From assembly GCA_034440575.1 (NCBI GenBank), contig JAOTOL010001451.1, positions 615,001-679,000 of the forward strand: a stretch of DNA of 64,000 nt, in the 5' to 3' direction. Source of the DNA: Imbricaverruca yamaguchii (taxonomy: Eukaryota > Arthropoda > Thecostraca > Neoverrucidae). Of the stretch, positions 21,501 through 32,944 are shown one piece after another. Position numbers and translations under genes: made by a program. The notes beneath the pieces were generated by a model. That model was not told where the DNA came from. It saw only the letters and a program-made list of their open reading frames with translations, and did no database searches. The stretch's first letter is position 1, and the number at the start of each line of letters is the position of its first letter.

Positions 21501-24500
21501 AAAACTTCAACCATTTTCCAAAATGGACGCAAGTACACAAATTGGTTTCGTGTTTGTAAAAGTCAATGCTCCATCGCATTTATCTTTTTGAGAAAAAATC
21601 GACATCAAACAGCGAAAGTCTATTATCTGGACACGGCAGCCTAAGACACAAATAAGTGCGTTTCCTGGTTAATTATGAACCACGTTACAGTTTGATTATG
21701 TCGTTACCCAGACTTTAGTAACTCTAAAAAACAGAATAACCATACAAAATAATCATCCTCGTGATCTTAATTCGAAAATGACTCGGAAAAAAGTAACATG
21801 TCTCGCCAACAATGACCTAATTTATAAATCTCAATGGATTCTACGATTTTCGGTTCTGCCGCGTCCTTACATGTTCACAAAATTTCAACTGAAAGGAACG
21901 TCGAGGCAACCGTGCTGTTTGGGTGGCATGCAATCACCAAAAGTCAACAAGTGGTATGTTTCTGTTTTCTGGACTGCGTCTCGTATGTGCTCATTGAATC
22001 ATTCCCTAAAGCGGAGTTTTGATCCTCATACGCATCGGTCATAATGATTATCTTATGAGCACTTGTTACATTGAACTTGGCGCACAACCTGGTATACTCT
22101 TCCAAGCTGTTCTGGTAGGAAGCGCCGAAGACTTCACAATGGGTTTCACGCGTCTGCTCACATATCGCCAGTAAAGGGCAGGGATAGAAATATGTTGTGC
22201 TGTGTATATTCACGCCCTGTGTTTTGCGCTAAGTGTTTTTTTTATTCGTGGTTCGGTGGGACGCTAATCGGAATTTTGCTCGTTTCATGAGTCTCAGTGT
22301 GTAATCTGGTGGAGTCCGGTGGGATCCAGTGGGGTCCAGTGGGGTACCGTTGAGTCCGCTGTTGTCCCTCCAGAGCAGTCCTTGCAATTATAATCCGCCC
22401 AATCTTGCACAGTTTAGCCCTACTCAGCCGACCCCCCCCCTCCCCCCACAAGTTCGGCCCGAACCGACTTAAACTGGACCGCCAACCAAACACGTGACTT
22501 CAATGCTCCCTTACGAGCAGGATGGTCGACCAATGGATACCGAAGATACTCAGCAGCACAAGTCGTCGCCAAAGAGGTTGATGACACATATGTCCTGGAA
22601 AATTTTATTAAAAAGGAGGCGCTGACCAAGAAATAAACATGATAGGTCAACTCTTTATTATGCATGCATGTCTATGTATGGGTGCATGCATGTAGGTGCA
22701 TATGTATGCATGAATTCATATATGTACGCATGCATTCATATACGTACGCATGCATTCATATATGTATGCATATATTCATATATGTATGTATACACACTGA
22801 CTCACATACATAAATATAATCATAAACAAATAAAGTTATCGATTAATATGATATTGTTCATGTAGACAACAATGAAACATATCCTTACCCACTACAGTCG
22901 GGTCGACTTTCCGTCACGAATACCCGGAAGTTCTTCCCGGCCTTCTTAGCTGCCAACAACGCGTCCCTGACGGCTCGAGATCTGAAAGTTAACATAAATA
23001 TAAGTTACAAGAAATATGATAAATGGCGAATGCTGAGAATAGGATACGTTACAATCCTATCCAATGTCCTCGGTAGGTATCGGAACACCGCGCATCACAC
23101 TACGTTACAATGCCTGAGGGGCAAAAAGGCGTTTTACGTGGCAGGAAAATGATATGTACCTAGTACTGTCACGATGTACAAAACGTATATCAACAAGGTC
23201 GGAATCCGCGAAAATTGCTTTAATCTAATGTTAATATAATTTAACATTAACTTAATCTGCTACCTTAATTTCATAGCCAGCGGAGCTTCCTCCAGCCCCG
23301 ATTGTTTATTGGGCAATTCACGACGCAATTTCTGCACGTCCACGGCCAATGGCGCCGCCCACACTGTTTCGCCGGCGGGCCGCGGGATTGGGAAATGTCC
23401 TGAGCGGCGCTAGTGTCAAACCGGGGACCTTTGGCACCCAGAGCCCAACACCTTAACCACTCGGCCAACCCCGCCCCCTTCCTCCAGCCCCGCTGCTGGC
23501 GACAGCACCGCTTAGTTTCTGGCCACCTTCGGCTTGCGGCGGGGCCGGCAGTGGTGGGCGGCGACCCAACACGTCGGACCACCTGCCAGGCTGACCCCAC
23601 CCGAAGCTGTGCTCGCGCTAAGCTCCGGAGCACTCGATAGCACCGACAGTGTCGAATGTGGCGCCGCAAATCTGCCGACGCCACGGAAACTACTGTCGCT
23701 TCCGACTACGCAGCTCGTGAGCTGGGTCAGCTCCGGAATCGCACACAATCAGATAGCAATGGGGTTCACGGACGAAGGCACAACCCTCCGGGGGTTACTT
23801 CCCCCCCCCCGACGGCAGGCAGCCGCAGATTACGGCAACACAGCACTACCTGGAGTGGGTCAGGATGGTCATTTCATCCATGATGAACGGCCCACACAGA
23901 CGCGCGATCTTCTCTCGAGCTCCCGAGTACCGACGTAGGAAGTCCTTGCCGCGCTCGACCATCACGCCCCGGCTCTCTTGTAGATCCTGTAGCGACGGAG
24001 CACCAAATAAGGTCAGCAGCCCAAGGGCGGTCTCCCTGACAGTGGCACAGCTGGCACAAAGGCGCGTCACAGAAGACGCACACTTCACACCAGATCCTGC
24101 CATTATGTCAGAGGAGTTAGATGGTAACAATCTTAGACTGCGCAGATGCATAACAGTCGATATATACGGATCTGGAAACAGGCCTACCAATACTCATCAT
24201 ATCACCAAGCTGGCACCAGACAGCTGTGCACGTTCCGGGACGAGGGTCTCGCACCAAGCCAAGTCATACGCGTAATTGATTACTGATCTCACATCAGAAA
24301 GAGCCATGCAAATCACACGACGTGAGTCTCCTGCCAGGCCAAACAGAACACACGAGAGAGCACGGGCCCGGCGCCAGGCGCATCCACCTAGTTCTCACCG
24401 GATTCTCCACAGATGCGAGTGTAATGAAGCGGAGGAACAGCTCCGTGCCGGAAGACACCGAAGCGCCTGCCTTTTTGCTCCGCATGAGAATTTGCTTCAG

Positions 24501-27500
24501 TTCCTTCATCCTTTCCATCAGCCCGATCAGTGTTTCGGCTGACGTAATGAGACACTTCATAAAGATTACCATGTTGGAATACGACGTAATGAGACCTTCA
24601 TAAAGACACATCGCTTGAGCACGAATGACAATGTGGAGAAGCACCAGACATCACTGTAAAACTGCACACCGCAACTTAGGTGGATCATGCTCAAGCTCCA
24701 AATCATAAAATCGAGTGTGAGATCGAAGCATGTGTTGATCGAAGTAACCTGTCTGTCCGTCAATATGATTGACTGCTGATGCGGTCCCCCAATACGCGTC
24801 ACACCCCCCACACCGACCAATCCCAGATGTTTTCATAAATAGGTGGACAGGGGTAATTGAGCGCCCCGAATCCAATGGTGACACTCCCATTTCGATCTGA
24901 CCAACGGCACGTGCGTTATAGCTTCAGGCATTGTTTGATGGTCACGATGCAAAGCAAACTTTAAATGGCCATAACTTCTGTTATAATCAACACAATTGCA
25001 TCAACAAATATATCGCTGGATTCGTAATAGACCAAAAATCACGTTCCAATGCTTTATTTTCAAATTTGACATTTTCTTTTTCGGAGGAGTCACGTGACCT
25101 TAGGTGACGTGACACATATCGCATCGAGCGCATGGAAAATATCCAGTTTTTTACATTTTTATATTGTTGTGTAGTATGTTGTATTTGACTACAAAAGAAA
25201 TTGGAGATATGCTTTTCTAGATTTTGTATTAAAAATCAGAGTATGGAGCGATAACGTCATCAATGGCACCCGATTGTAGACCACTCAGGGTTGAAATCAG
25301 CTTGATTCGTGATCTCGTAGCCTTGCAACCTCCGATGACCTCGGGTGGCCTTATCTGATCTGCATTTTACTTCCATGAACTTGACTGGCCTTTTGTGACC
25401 TCCTAGGGGTCACTTAAGCAAAGACTTGACCTTTAACATTTATTGACGAGAGAAGGGAGATTATAGTTTTTTTTTTGGGTGCTGAATTCGAATTAAGTGG
25501 CATATTCAATCGTTTGAGCAACGCTAATAGTCAAGTCCAATAAACGTCCGCATTTCAGATATTTAGTCATTAGTAACAGATCATTAGGGCTGGAAGGACA
25601 ACGGTAGATCTCGCCCATATTTTTGGTGGTGGTCGTGTATGTGGGTATACAGGAAACATACACTGGTCTGTATACAGACAGGTTTAGTGACGGGTGCAAT
25701 GTATTGTTCTATGAATACATGCTTCACTGGAGTGTCTACCTAGACAATGATCCATCATTCAACGGCAGACATTGACGTGGCGCCCCTGCTCGCCCGACAG
25801 TTCGGCCACACTCATGGTGGTAGTATTTACCGGCACGAAGCAGTGCAGAGACAGTGTTCCCTGGACCGTCAGAGCTTTGGCGAAGCGGGTCTTTAGATCA
25901 TGAGCTGTGGATTCGACATCGACTTGGCTAACGAACAAAGAGATACTTGATGTTTAGAATTTTCTGCCAGGAAGGTGTACACTTCTGAGGCTGTCGTGAT
26001 CTGATGTGTGCGCGGACGGCAGAGATTTTCTCCCGCAGTCGCCCGTTTCATTGTGCCGCCGATGCCGTCACACGAGCTTCCCATGAGCTTCCCATAAGCA
26101 AGGCTACGGGATCACGAATCAAGCTGACTTCAACCCTGAGTGGCCTACAATGCAATGGGTGCCATTGATGACGTCATCTCTCCATACTCTAATTTTTAAT
26201 ACAAAATCAAGATAAAACATATCTCCAATTTCTTTTGTAGTCAAAGACAACATACTACACAACAATATAAAAATGTAAAAACTGGATATTTTCCATGCCC
26301 TCGATATAATATGTGTCACGTGACCTAAGGTCACGTGAACAAAAAAAAATAAATTGTCAAATTTAAAAATAAAGCAATGGAACGTGATCTTTGGTCTATT
26401 ACGAATCCAGCGATATATTTGTTTATGCAATTATGTTGATTATAACAGAAGTTATGGCCATTTAAAGTTAACTTTGCATCGTGGCCATCAAAAAATGCCT
26501 GAGGCTATAACGCACATGCGGTTGGTCAGATCGAAATGGGAGTGTCACCATTTGATTCGGGGCGCTCGATTACCCCTGTCCACCAATTTAAGAAGAAATC
26601 CTAGATGGGTCGGTGCTATTTTGCACCCAAGGAGTGACGCGCATTGGTGGACCGCACCTGCTGTCAATATGTTCATCTGATGGTCGACGAGAACATTTGC
26701 GATTAGCTCGTTACCTTCGTCCACAACTTAACGTCCCTAGTTTGACTACACAAACCCACCCGATAATTGCGCATTGCGCATAATAACCTCGCTATTAGTG
26801 CACCTGGTCACACTTAACCCTCACCGGACAGGGGTGGGGAATTGGGATCCCAATAGCCCTCCCTCCCCTTACTTTCTTCGGGCTAGCGACCGAATAAATC
26901 GTGTCCTAAAATTACTTCACCATTAACTGTGTGGATGAAGAAAGAAGTTGCTTGGGAATAGTGAAAGATTGGAAGAAAATAAGGATCGCCACTTAAGGAT
27001 TAAAAAGCGGAATGCTTTTCACTTCAGTCACATGCATTTTACATTGTTTAGCAGTCGTGTGCATAATGATTGCCAACACATGTGCAAAATGGTAAAAACC
27101 TAAGACAAGGATGAAATAGCACAATTCCATTAACTGTGAATTTCGGCCATATGGTCAGTTATTTTGTACTCGAATAAATAGAGACAAAGATAGGACACTT
27201 TCATCAGCTTCCTATACATCTGTTTACATATGTCGTACAAATTTCAGGTCAAGCCCATCAAAGGTCATTGACCTGCGATGGGTCAACGAGAGAATGTTCA
27301 AAATTTTCGAAGCACCGTCATTCGGAGTAGCTGCTACATATCCACACCACACTCAGATCATGCTGTTCTTGGACTAAGATGAACAATCTGCCCTCTCCAA
27401 ACTTTAATTGACACCAAGGCTAATGACCTTAGATCAGATCAACTTCAGTGCATTTTTAACTACATGGAGTGATAAAACTGAATTCTGGATTTTTTCTCGG

Positions 27501-28758
27501 GATAATATTTTTTGCTTCGAAAATGATTGATTGATTATTTGGGCTTAAGGGCGCGCCGACTACAAGGTCATTTAGCGCCCATGCTTCGAAAATGATAAAA
27601 GCATGTAATAACCATTCTGGTTTCAAACATGTGCTAACGGCTAATGACATACGGTCAGGTGAAGCATCATGCAATTTATGAAAAATGCCATCTGATACCA
27701 AATGTTGTTGTCTATCTGTATACCATATGTGAATTCAGCTCCCGCGCCGTCGAATTCATGCGACATGACATATGATGGTCAACCAATGACCTGAGACGCC
27801 CTGACCTCGTGCTATCTGAACCGATTTGACTTGGGCACCTTGCTATGGAATATCCCAAGCAGTATATCCTTAGGCAAAGGCTCAAGTAGTCGCTTCATCA
27901 AGCTATACATTCCCCCCCGTGACCTAGGGCCAAGTCGGAGTCGGAGGCTGGACAGTCTACAAAGGTGCATAAGTATCATATCAGTTCTTTGGACAAAATT
28001 TAGATACTTCAAAGGTGACGCACCTAGGGCATTCAAACTCGAACTTACATGACCTGACCACAGCACAAAACTTGGCTTCCAAGCTTCATTAGGTGCCAAT
28101 GACATTTTCGGTGTTTTTAGCATGCATAGTTTAGAGGCTGATTTCCAAGTCTGATTCTGGCCTAGCCTAACCTACCCCGTCTTGACCAATTTTTACTATG
28201 ATCAAGATAACTAGACTTATCAATATTCATTCTTCAAAAACAATGCATAAAGAAAAAGCTCTGCCTGTTATTTCCCATTTCCAGGGATTAGTAGACACCC
28301 ACATGTTCAAATAACTTTTGGTTTCCTCGTCATCGTCAAAAATATAAATCTAAGGTATGCTCCAGGCTCTCCATGAAGATAGCTTTTCGATGGTGTTTTG
28401 CATTTTATCCCGTCTTGCATATATTCAGCGTTAGTGGAGAGGGGCATTGAAGAGCTCCACCCCAGCCCCCTCAGCTTGCCGAAGGCGGAGCCGTCGGCCG
28501 ACACGACGAGGGTTAACACTGCAGTATCTAGATTTGACATGTCATGACTGGTCATGTTGTGAAATACCTGGCTTTGAGACATTCCACTGAAGCTTTGGGT
28601 CCAAATATCAAAAAGCCATATATTTATAAGTTGTGCGTCATACTTACATTCATCTGTTTCAAGAGCTTTGAGCAGTGTCTTTATAGCAGCAAAAGCTACA
28701 GACATTTCAGAGTCGTCTTCAAGCATCTTGGTGAATGAGTCTTGTATGTCTTGAATGT
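16458..28758 (-). CDS. EIF2B1: Translation initiation factor eIF2B subunit alpha (gene span)
   Basis: eIF2B is the decameric guanine nucleotide exchange factor for eIF2 in the cytosol. The alpha subunit is a regulatory, Rossmann-like subunit that senses phosphorylated eIF2. Six exons on the minus strand join with matching phases: 28758-28648, 24538-24399, 23986-23850, 22981-22889, 19038-18768 and 16613-16458. Every intron begins GT and ends AG. Together they encode about 302 residues; human alpha has 305, and block lengths between conserved motifs agree. Hallmarks are [97 protein letters not shown] and [20 protein letters not shown]. The first coding exon, needing about ATG plus one G, lies upstream and was not found. 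No disabling change is visible. Confidence 0.95.
16614..18767 (-). other. EIF2B1 intron, with (TA)n
   Basis: 2.15-kb intron between the last two coding exons. Apart from the (TA)n block near 18.5 kb, no exon, RNA gene or transposon domain is recognised in it. Confidence 0.7.
18407..18593. repeat. (TA)n microsatellite with internal duplication
   Basis: Three TA runs separated by a repeated non-TA segment, ACGTGCATAAATATATGTATG, which occurs at 18467 and again at 18562. The TA runs and the segment have therefore been copied together. Confidence 0.93.
18768..19038 (-). CDS. EIF2B1: EIF2B1 coding exon 6
   Basis: 271 bases covering the conserved core ([45 protein letters not shown]). The acceptor is GATGGCACAG and the donor GTGGGT. 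The polypyrimidine tract is weak and a minisatellite begins about 35 bp upstream of the acceptor. Confidence 0.96.
19070..19335. repeat. Minisatellite beside the EIF2B1 splice acceptor
   Basis: About five copies of a unit near 47-51 bp with core GCGTACGGCAGTCTGCCTGT and GGGACAGCCAGACCAGACGG. It lies in the intron directly upstream (transcript sense) of coding exon 6. Confidence 0.9.
19336..19975. other. Low-complexity T/G/A-rich intron sequence
   Basis: Repeated words such as GTGAATG, AATGTCAG and ATGTCTG, poor in C on the plus strand up to about 19680. It is probably an old decayed tandem array. No gene seen. Confidence 0.6.
19974..20000. repeat. (TC)n microsatellite
   Basis: An uninterrupted CT dinucleotide run of about 26 bases, followed by GCTCACTCTC and then a strong hairpin. 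Confidence 0.95.
20013..20053. repeat. Perfect hairpin, 17-bp stem and 7-base loop
   Basis: CGCTGCAGGGCGGCTGG, loop TTGGTGG, then the exact complement. The stem is 13/17 GC. It lies in an EIF2B1 intron beside the (TC)n run. It is too short for a typical pre-miRNA; it could be a nested MITE end, an RNA structure or a recent inverted duplication. Confidence 0.93.
20054..22659 (-). other. EIF2B1 intron, nothing recognised
   Basis: Part of the 3.85-kb intron between coding exons 5 and 6. AT-rich to about 20960, then a more GC-balanced part (20980-21440), without a recognisable coding pattern. A short CCAGTGGGGT repeat and a run of C (22430-22450) are the only other structures. Confidence 0.55.
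22660..22795. repeat. Tandem ATGCATTCATATAYGTACGC-type repeat
   Basis: Purine-pyrimidine alternating repeats of 20-24 bp (CATGCATTCATATATGTACG and variants), rich in self-complementary words (GCATGC, CATATATG, TACGTA). This is a simple microsatellite-derived array about 100 bp from an EIF2B1 exon. Confidence 0.85.
22889..22981 (-). CDS. EIF2B1: EIF2B1 coding exon 5
   Basis: 93 bases encoding [18 protein letters not shown] and [12 protein letters not shown]. The acceptor is AACTTTCAG and the donor GTAAGG. The TESxPDxSG motif is a conserved eIF2B/MTNA-fold signature. Confidence 0.94.
23301..23477 (-). mobile_element. tRNA-derived SINE with 15-bp target duplication
   Basis: 177 bp on the minus strand with pol III promoter boxes: A box TGGCCGAGTGG (23467-23457) and B box GGTTTGACACT (23422-23412). 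The head resembles tRNA-Leu/Ser and the tail ends CCCAATAAACAAT. Both ends are flanked by CTTCCTCCAGCCCCG (23286-23300 and 23478-23492), a perfect 15-bp direct repeat, which marks a complete and fairly young insertion. It lies in an EIF2B1 intron. Confidence 0.88.
23850..23986 (-). CDS. EIF2B1: EIF2B1 coding exon 4
   Basis: 137 bases encoding [19 protein letters not shown] and MTILTHS. The acceptor is CGCTACAG and the donor GTAGTG. It leaves two bases (AG) completed by the next exon to make Arg. Confidence 0.93.
24399..24538 (-). CDS. EIF2B1: EIF2B1 coding exon 3
   Basis: 140 bases with [12 protein letters not shown] and ending SVENP. The acceptor is CATTACGTCAG and the donor GTGAGA. A 23-base stretch just upstream of the acceptor (24541-24564) is imperfectly repeated at 24583-24605, but the copy lacks the AG. 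Confidence 0.92.
24759..26671. mobile_element. Foldback-type long inverted repeat in an EIF2B1 intron
   Basis: The left arm (about 24768-25326) and right arm (26098-26662) are inverted copies of about 560 bp with scattered substitutions and small indels, separated by 771 bp of spacer. Matching landmarks include the reverse complements of TATCGCTGGATTCGTAATAG, CATCAATGGCACCC and GATTTCGATCTGACC-type segments. GTCAATATG occurs directly repeated at both outer ends (24759-24767, 26663-26671) and may be a 9-bp target duplication. No transposase is visible. The arms contain CACGTGACCT-type words that are themselves palindromic. Confidence 0.88.
25327..26097. other. Spacer between the inverted arms
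   Basis: 771 bp with no partner elsewhere in the window. GGTGACCT-like words (TGACCTCGGGTGGCC, TTGACTGGCCTTTTGTGACC) occur near 25335-25410. No open frame of note. Confidence 0.6.
26673..28647 (-). other. EIF2B1 intron, nothing recognised
   Basis: Remainder of the 4.1-kb intron. One short segment near 27530-27585 (TTAAGGGCGCGCCGAC then AAGGTCATTTAGCGCCC) resembles a segment at 60255-60297, suggesting a dispersed SINE-like family. No exon or coding element seen. Confidence 0.5.
28648..28758 (-). CDS. EIF2B1: EIF2B1 coding exon 2
   Basis: 111 bases encoding the N-terminal helical region, ending ALETDE. The acceptor is ACGTTTTCAG and the donor GTAAGT. It starts in phase 1 (AC completing an Asp codon), so a missing exon of about ATG-G must precede it. 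The usual N-terminus of the family begins about one residue before this point. Confidence 0.88.
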
Positions 28759-28997
28759 CTGAAAACGTGAGCATTAATGGTAAAAAGAGCAGCAAAGGCT
28801 GCCCAAGGACCACTACAGTTCGATGCAAGAAACACTAAGCGCCGTGATAGTCAACCACCAACTAAATCAGCGCACGCAGTGGCGGATCCAGAGGCGCACT
28901 TTTGGACCGGTTGGATAAGTCAGGGGAGGGAAAACAGAAGTTATCTCACGTCGAAAAACTGCTACAATTGATGAGCTAACATTCGTCGGTTCTACAG

Positions 28998-28998
<1 letters not shown>

Positions 28999-29067
<69 letters not shown>

Positions 29068-29309
29068 AATAAGTGGCACATTGAGAGAAACTATATTTCC
29101 ACCACAAAGCACATCATCAACGTTTCGGCCACAGGCCTTCTTCGGGATGACATAACTGCAAAATTTACAAACCTCATGCACTTTAATTCTTGTGTCCAAA
29201 ACGTGACACGTATTGCAACCTCTCGCCTGGCTGACGAACGACATGACGACATAACGACAAAAGGACTCTTAATGTGCCACATATTGCATAATTTATCCAG
29301 ATATTATTC

Positions 29310-29357
<48 letters not shown>
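28999..29357. repeat. (TA)n-flanked inverted-repeat element
   Basis: A 250-bp segment sits between two (TA)n runs (28999-29062, 29315-29357). Its ends carry AGTGGCACATTGAGAG and the inverse of CTCTTAATGTGCCACAT, an imperfect terminal inverted repeat. The interior has ACGTTTCGGCCACAGGCC and CTTCTTCGGGAT, resembling the terminal regions of Penelope-like elements. It may be a Penelope-type terminal remnant or a TA-inserting MITE. Confidence 0.6.
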
Positions 29358-29358
<1 letters not shown>

Positions 29359-32300
29359 CAATGTTGTTAGATATTGAGAAAATGCTAATTTAGTTCAAAG
29401 GAGGCGGGAAATTGTCCTGCTGAAGAGTCATAAACCATGTACCCTCTACCCGCCCTAGAACCGCCAGCATGGGTGTCACTTTGTGAAAAGTGTTGGGCAA
29501 GGGGGCAGTTCATGTTTTTATGGAAGTTTTTCTCTGAAGATGCACCATCAGCTGTAAAAAAAAATTGGATGAGTGGAGGTGGTGGGGGGAGTGGACTCGA
29601 GCGTTCTAGAATGGCTCCGCCACAAGTCCAATTGTTTATCTTGAGTTTGATGGGGCGAGGGGAAATGAATGTTCGGGGGGGGGGACAGATGCCACCCTCA
29701 GTGAATATAAAGTGACACCCCTGTCTGCCAGGGAAAGTAGGTAGGTACTTGGGTCCTTTTACGACGCATTCGACTGCTGGGCTGAGAGAAGGAACTGACA
29801 AAGATGAAGACCTAATGAGGAACCAGCAATTTATAGCATCAGCTTCACGCACTACTTGATTTGTTTTTGTGTCAGTTAGTTAGATATTTGGGCTTTAGGA
29901 CACATCTGTTTTTGTTTTAAGGCTCCTGCAAGAAGAGACCAGGCTTGCTGATACAGATTCGGTCCGATCGGTGCATTTTTTTAATCAGATATGCATACAA
30001 GAGTTCACCTGTTAAAACATCACGAAATCATGCATCCTCCCATCGACCAGTCTGCAAAACGTGGCAGTTGTACACATGTGACGTAAAATGCACGCCAGAG
30101 GATCCGAACGTACGTCTGGAATCTAGGTGCATAGAACTCTGCATCATAAATGTACATGAATAGAGTCAGCGACACCACAGAGGAAGGTAGGCCTGCTTCA
30201 CGGTGTCCAAGGTCCGCATCACCACTTAACGGCATTCACGTAACACATGCAAGATCGTAAAGGTAGTGACGCAAGGCCTCCTTGAACTGGAAGCATTAAC
30301 CCGCACAGTGCCGGGGGTCTTCAACCGACTCCATCCTCAGGTTTTTATCGGATAGCGAACGAACGGCGCGCGGCAGCGCGCCGAAATTTTGCGTACCTTT
30401 TCCCACGTCAATTTGGCATGTTACGTCAAGTTTTTGAAGTCAGGTCATCCGGGTCAACGAGTCTAGGTCCAGTGAAATCCAATCTGGGTCAAGTGAGGTT
30501 ACCTCCAAAAACGTTCAACCAGTTGTCTCCCTTTAACGGATACACATATTTTAATGAAACTTACAGCGTTTGCTTATCTTTAGGGATGCAACAAAACGTA
30601 GGAGAGGAATTTGTTCTTTTCCCGTTTTTGACTACTTATAAACTTTGCATATTTGCATATCAGAGTTCAAATAGAAGATTCTGGCTAAAGTAAGCATTTT
30701 TTCTTAGCGCAAGTTGGCTTCCAACAACGTTTCTCGGTCTGCTCTACCCATTAGAAAAGGAAAATTAAAGAAAACTTGAAAACTCAAAATTGTTAAATAA
30801 AAAAGAATACGGGAGACAAAATTGTATGACCCTGGTCGATTTCGATGCCCTTTTAATTCCTTTTTTCTCAAATATCCCCAAAATTATCTCCCCAGAGCCT
30901 TAAAACACAATGTAAGTTGTGAAGTCATGAAAATCTAGCCCTCTAGTGACGTCACTTTTGGGGAAAATTGTTTTGGGGGTGGACCCTGGCTCTACTCATC
31001 GAGCGCTTCCCGATGGCACTTCTTTCGTTTTCATGCAACGCTTAGTTTGGATTTTAGAGGGGGTCACTGTCGCCCCCCCCCCAAAGACGGGGTGTGAGGA
31101 TCTGACCGGAGGGGGTGAAGGTTAAAGCTCAGAGCAGAAATTGCGGTTTTTAAAACAAGCTTAACACCTTTTTGGCAATTTCGGCGGCTCTTCGCGTGAT
31201 CCTCTCTGTCGACTGACCATTTATCCGTCATGTGCTCTCCAGTTGATCAAAGTGCTCGAGTAGCATAAAGGAGAAACAGCTGTTGTTTTTCACAAGTGCT
31301 CCAGAGGGCCTGTCAGATTCGAAGTTCTAGGGGACAGCTCTTCTGATAGTTCAGAAACTACCGATCCTTTTGCTGGCGGAAACGGCATTCAAATCTAGGT
31401 GCCCTGAATGTCCAAGTCATTTCAAAAGAAAGAAAAATAGACAATTTTCATAAGAGGTTACATTGGATAAAAATGAACAACTGCAAATACTTTGACAAGG
31501 CTACCGTGCGATATGTTTGGTATCGGCGTGTTTTATGTGCCCTAAACTAATTTTGGCACCCGACACGATGCGTGTGGTCTAGCTAGGTCTACTGAGGCCC
31601 AAATTAACCTTTCCTGGATCCGACCGATTTATTTCGGACTCCACCACTTTTTATGGACGGGGTCGGTTGGTGTACTGATCTTGAGCCATTTGTAAACTTT
31701 CAAGGCCTGGAATGATATTTCGGACCCAATGGGATTTTATGGCCTGGTCGATCCTTTTGAGCACAAGCATGAGTATTGTTGTTCCTGTTCTATTTTTGGC
31801 GCGCTCTGCCACTGTTCGAGGTCTGGCGTAATTTTTTTTTTCGATCTCTCAGCACCATTTTAAACTATCGCGTCTCAACTAGGAACTTTTCCGTTCGCTC
31901 CCAAATTCGATTGGTACGCGCCAATGTAAGCAGTTTTTGGTTGAAGTGCTGTCACAATGCTGTACCAGGCTTCTATGACATACACCCAAGATTTAGCACA
32001 AACACCGGCTAACTCCATTTGCACCAGGTGTTTGCCAGTTTCCAGTGCGCTTTTGGCGGTCGTGCACACTTGACGAGCCTAGATGCACACCTGCAGATCT
32101 TTCTCATGCCTGAGTGCATGTCTGAATTTAGGCTTGGACACCCGAGATCTCATCGAAACCAGCCAGGTTTTGTAGACTGCCCATCAGCCCAGAACCAATC
32201 ATCATGCAGTATGTGAAAAGCATTTCAGAACCAAATCCATACCGGTTCAAAATTAACATTTCAATGAAACATTCCAATGATCATTTAAATGGAAAAAATG

Positions 32301-32827
32301 TGTATGTACAATAAAACAAGCAACAATAAAGCAAATTCTTTAATTATCCGTGATGGTCTGGACTTTAGCACAATTATTACATATACTTTTAAGCAGTAAA
32401 ATGGGAATACAATTCCTGATACCAGCATACTGAACGATTCCATGGCACACAAATAACAACCAACCAAACACATCACTCAGAACCATCAGTGGTATGCCGA
32501 TGCACTTTTTCAAGAAGCAACAAGAGTGAGCAATACATACAAACTGGCTGGTATGCTTACAGTTGAGTGCTTACCTGAATCATTCATCCTGCTTAAATGC
32601 CTGCTTAATACCTTGCGATTGCAGTACCCTGAAACAAATCATAATCGAATTATCAGGCACACACTCCAAGGCAAAAATAGGATGGAGCAATGCATGTACC
32701 TTAAAATGTGCCTTCTGTACACATCCTATTATCACATACCTATTGTCGGGACTGACCTGATCTACACGTGTATTAACCTGGTTCCGCATTATACTGACTG
32801 ACTGTATGCTTTCTGTGTGATCTCAGG
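29358..32827. other. Intergenic or EIF2B1 upstream region, no gene seen
   Basis: The missing EIF2B1 first exon and promoter should lie in or beyond this stretch, but no convincing ATG-G donor was found. It contains poly-C and poly-G tracts (29585-29605, 29665-29690, 31070-31085) and one member of a dispersed repeat pair (30890-31140). Confidence 0.45.
30890..31140. repeat. Dispersed repeat, copy 1
   Basis: Shares ordered words with 41700-41890: CGCTTAGTTTGGA, then after a variable C-rich gap GACGGGGTGTGAGGAT and TGACC, and upstream TTTTGG...GGACCCTG. The two copies are clearly related but diverged. The family is not identified. Confidence 0.55.
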
Positions 32828-32906
32828 TTAAATCCAGGAGCATTCAGTTTGTGTATTTAATATAATTATACAACTGAATATCGTTTGATCATGCTCCTGG
32901 ATTAAT
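32828..32906. repeat. Imperfect hairpin before the gypsy relic
   Basis: TTAAATCCAGGAGCA at 32828 is matched by the inverse TGCTCCTGGATTAA ending at 32906, with further pairing (ATTCAGTT against AACTGAAT) after a bulge. It forms a stem of about 22 pairs overall. Function unknown. Confidence 0.7.
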
Positions 32907-32944
32907 AACTACCAACGACAGTCAAGAGTTGAACAGCCCAGAAC

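Noticed and set aside
30735..30755. Possible missing EIF2B1 first exon (ATGG then GTAGAG on minus)
   Set aside because: It would fit the phase, but the start context is poor and such a short motif occurs by chance.
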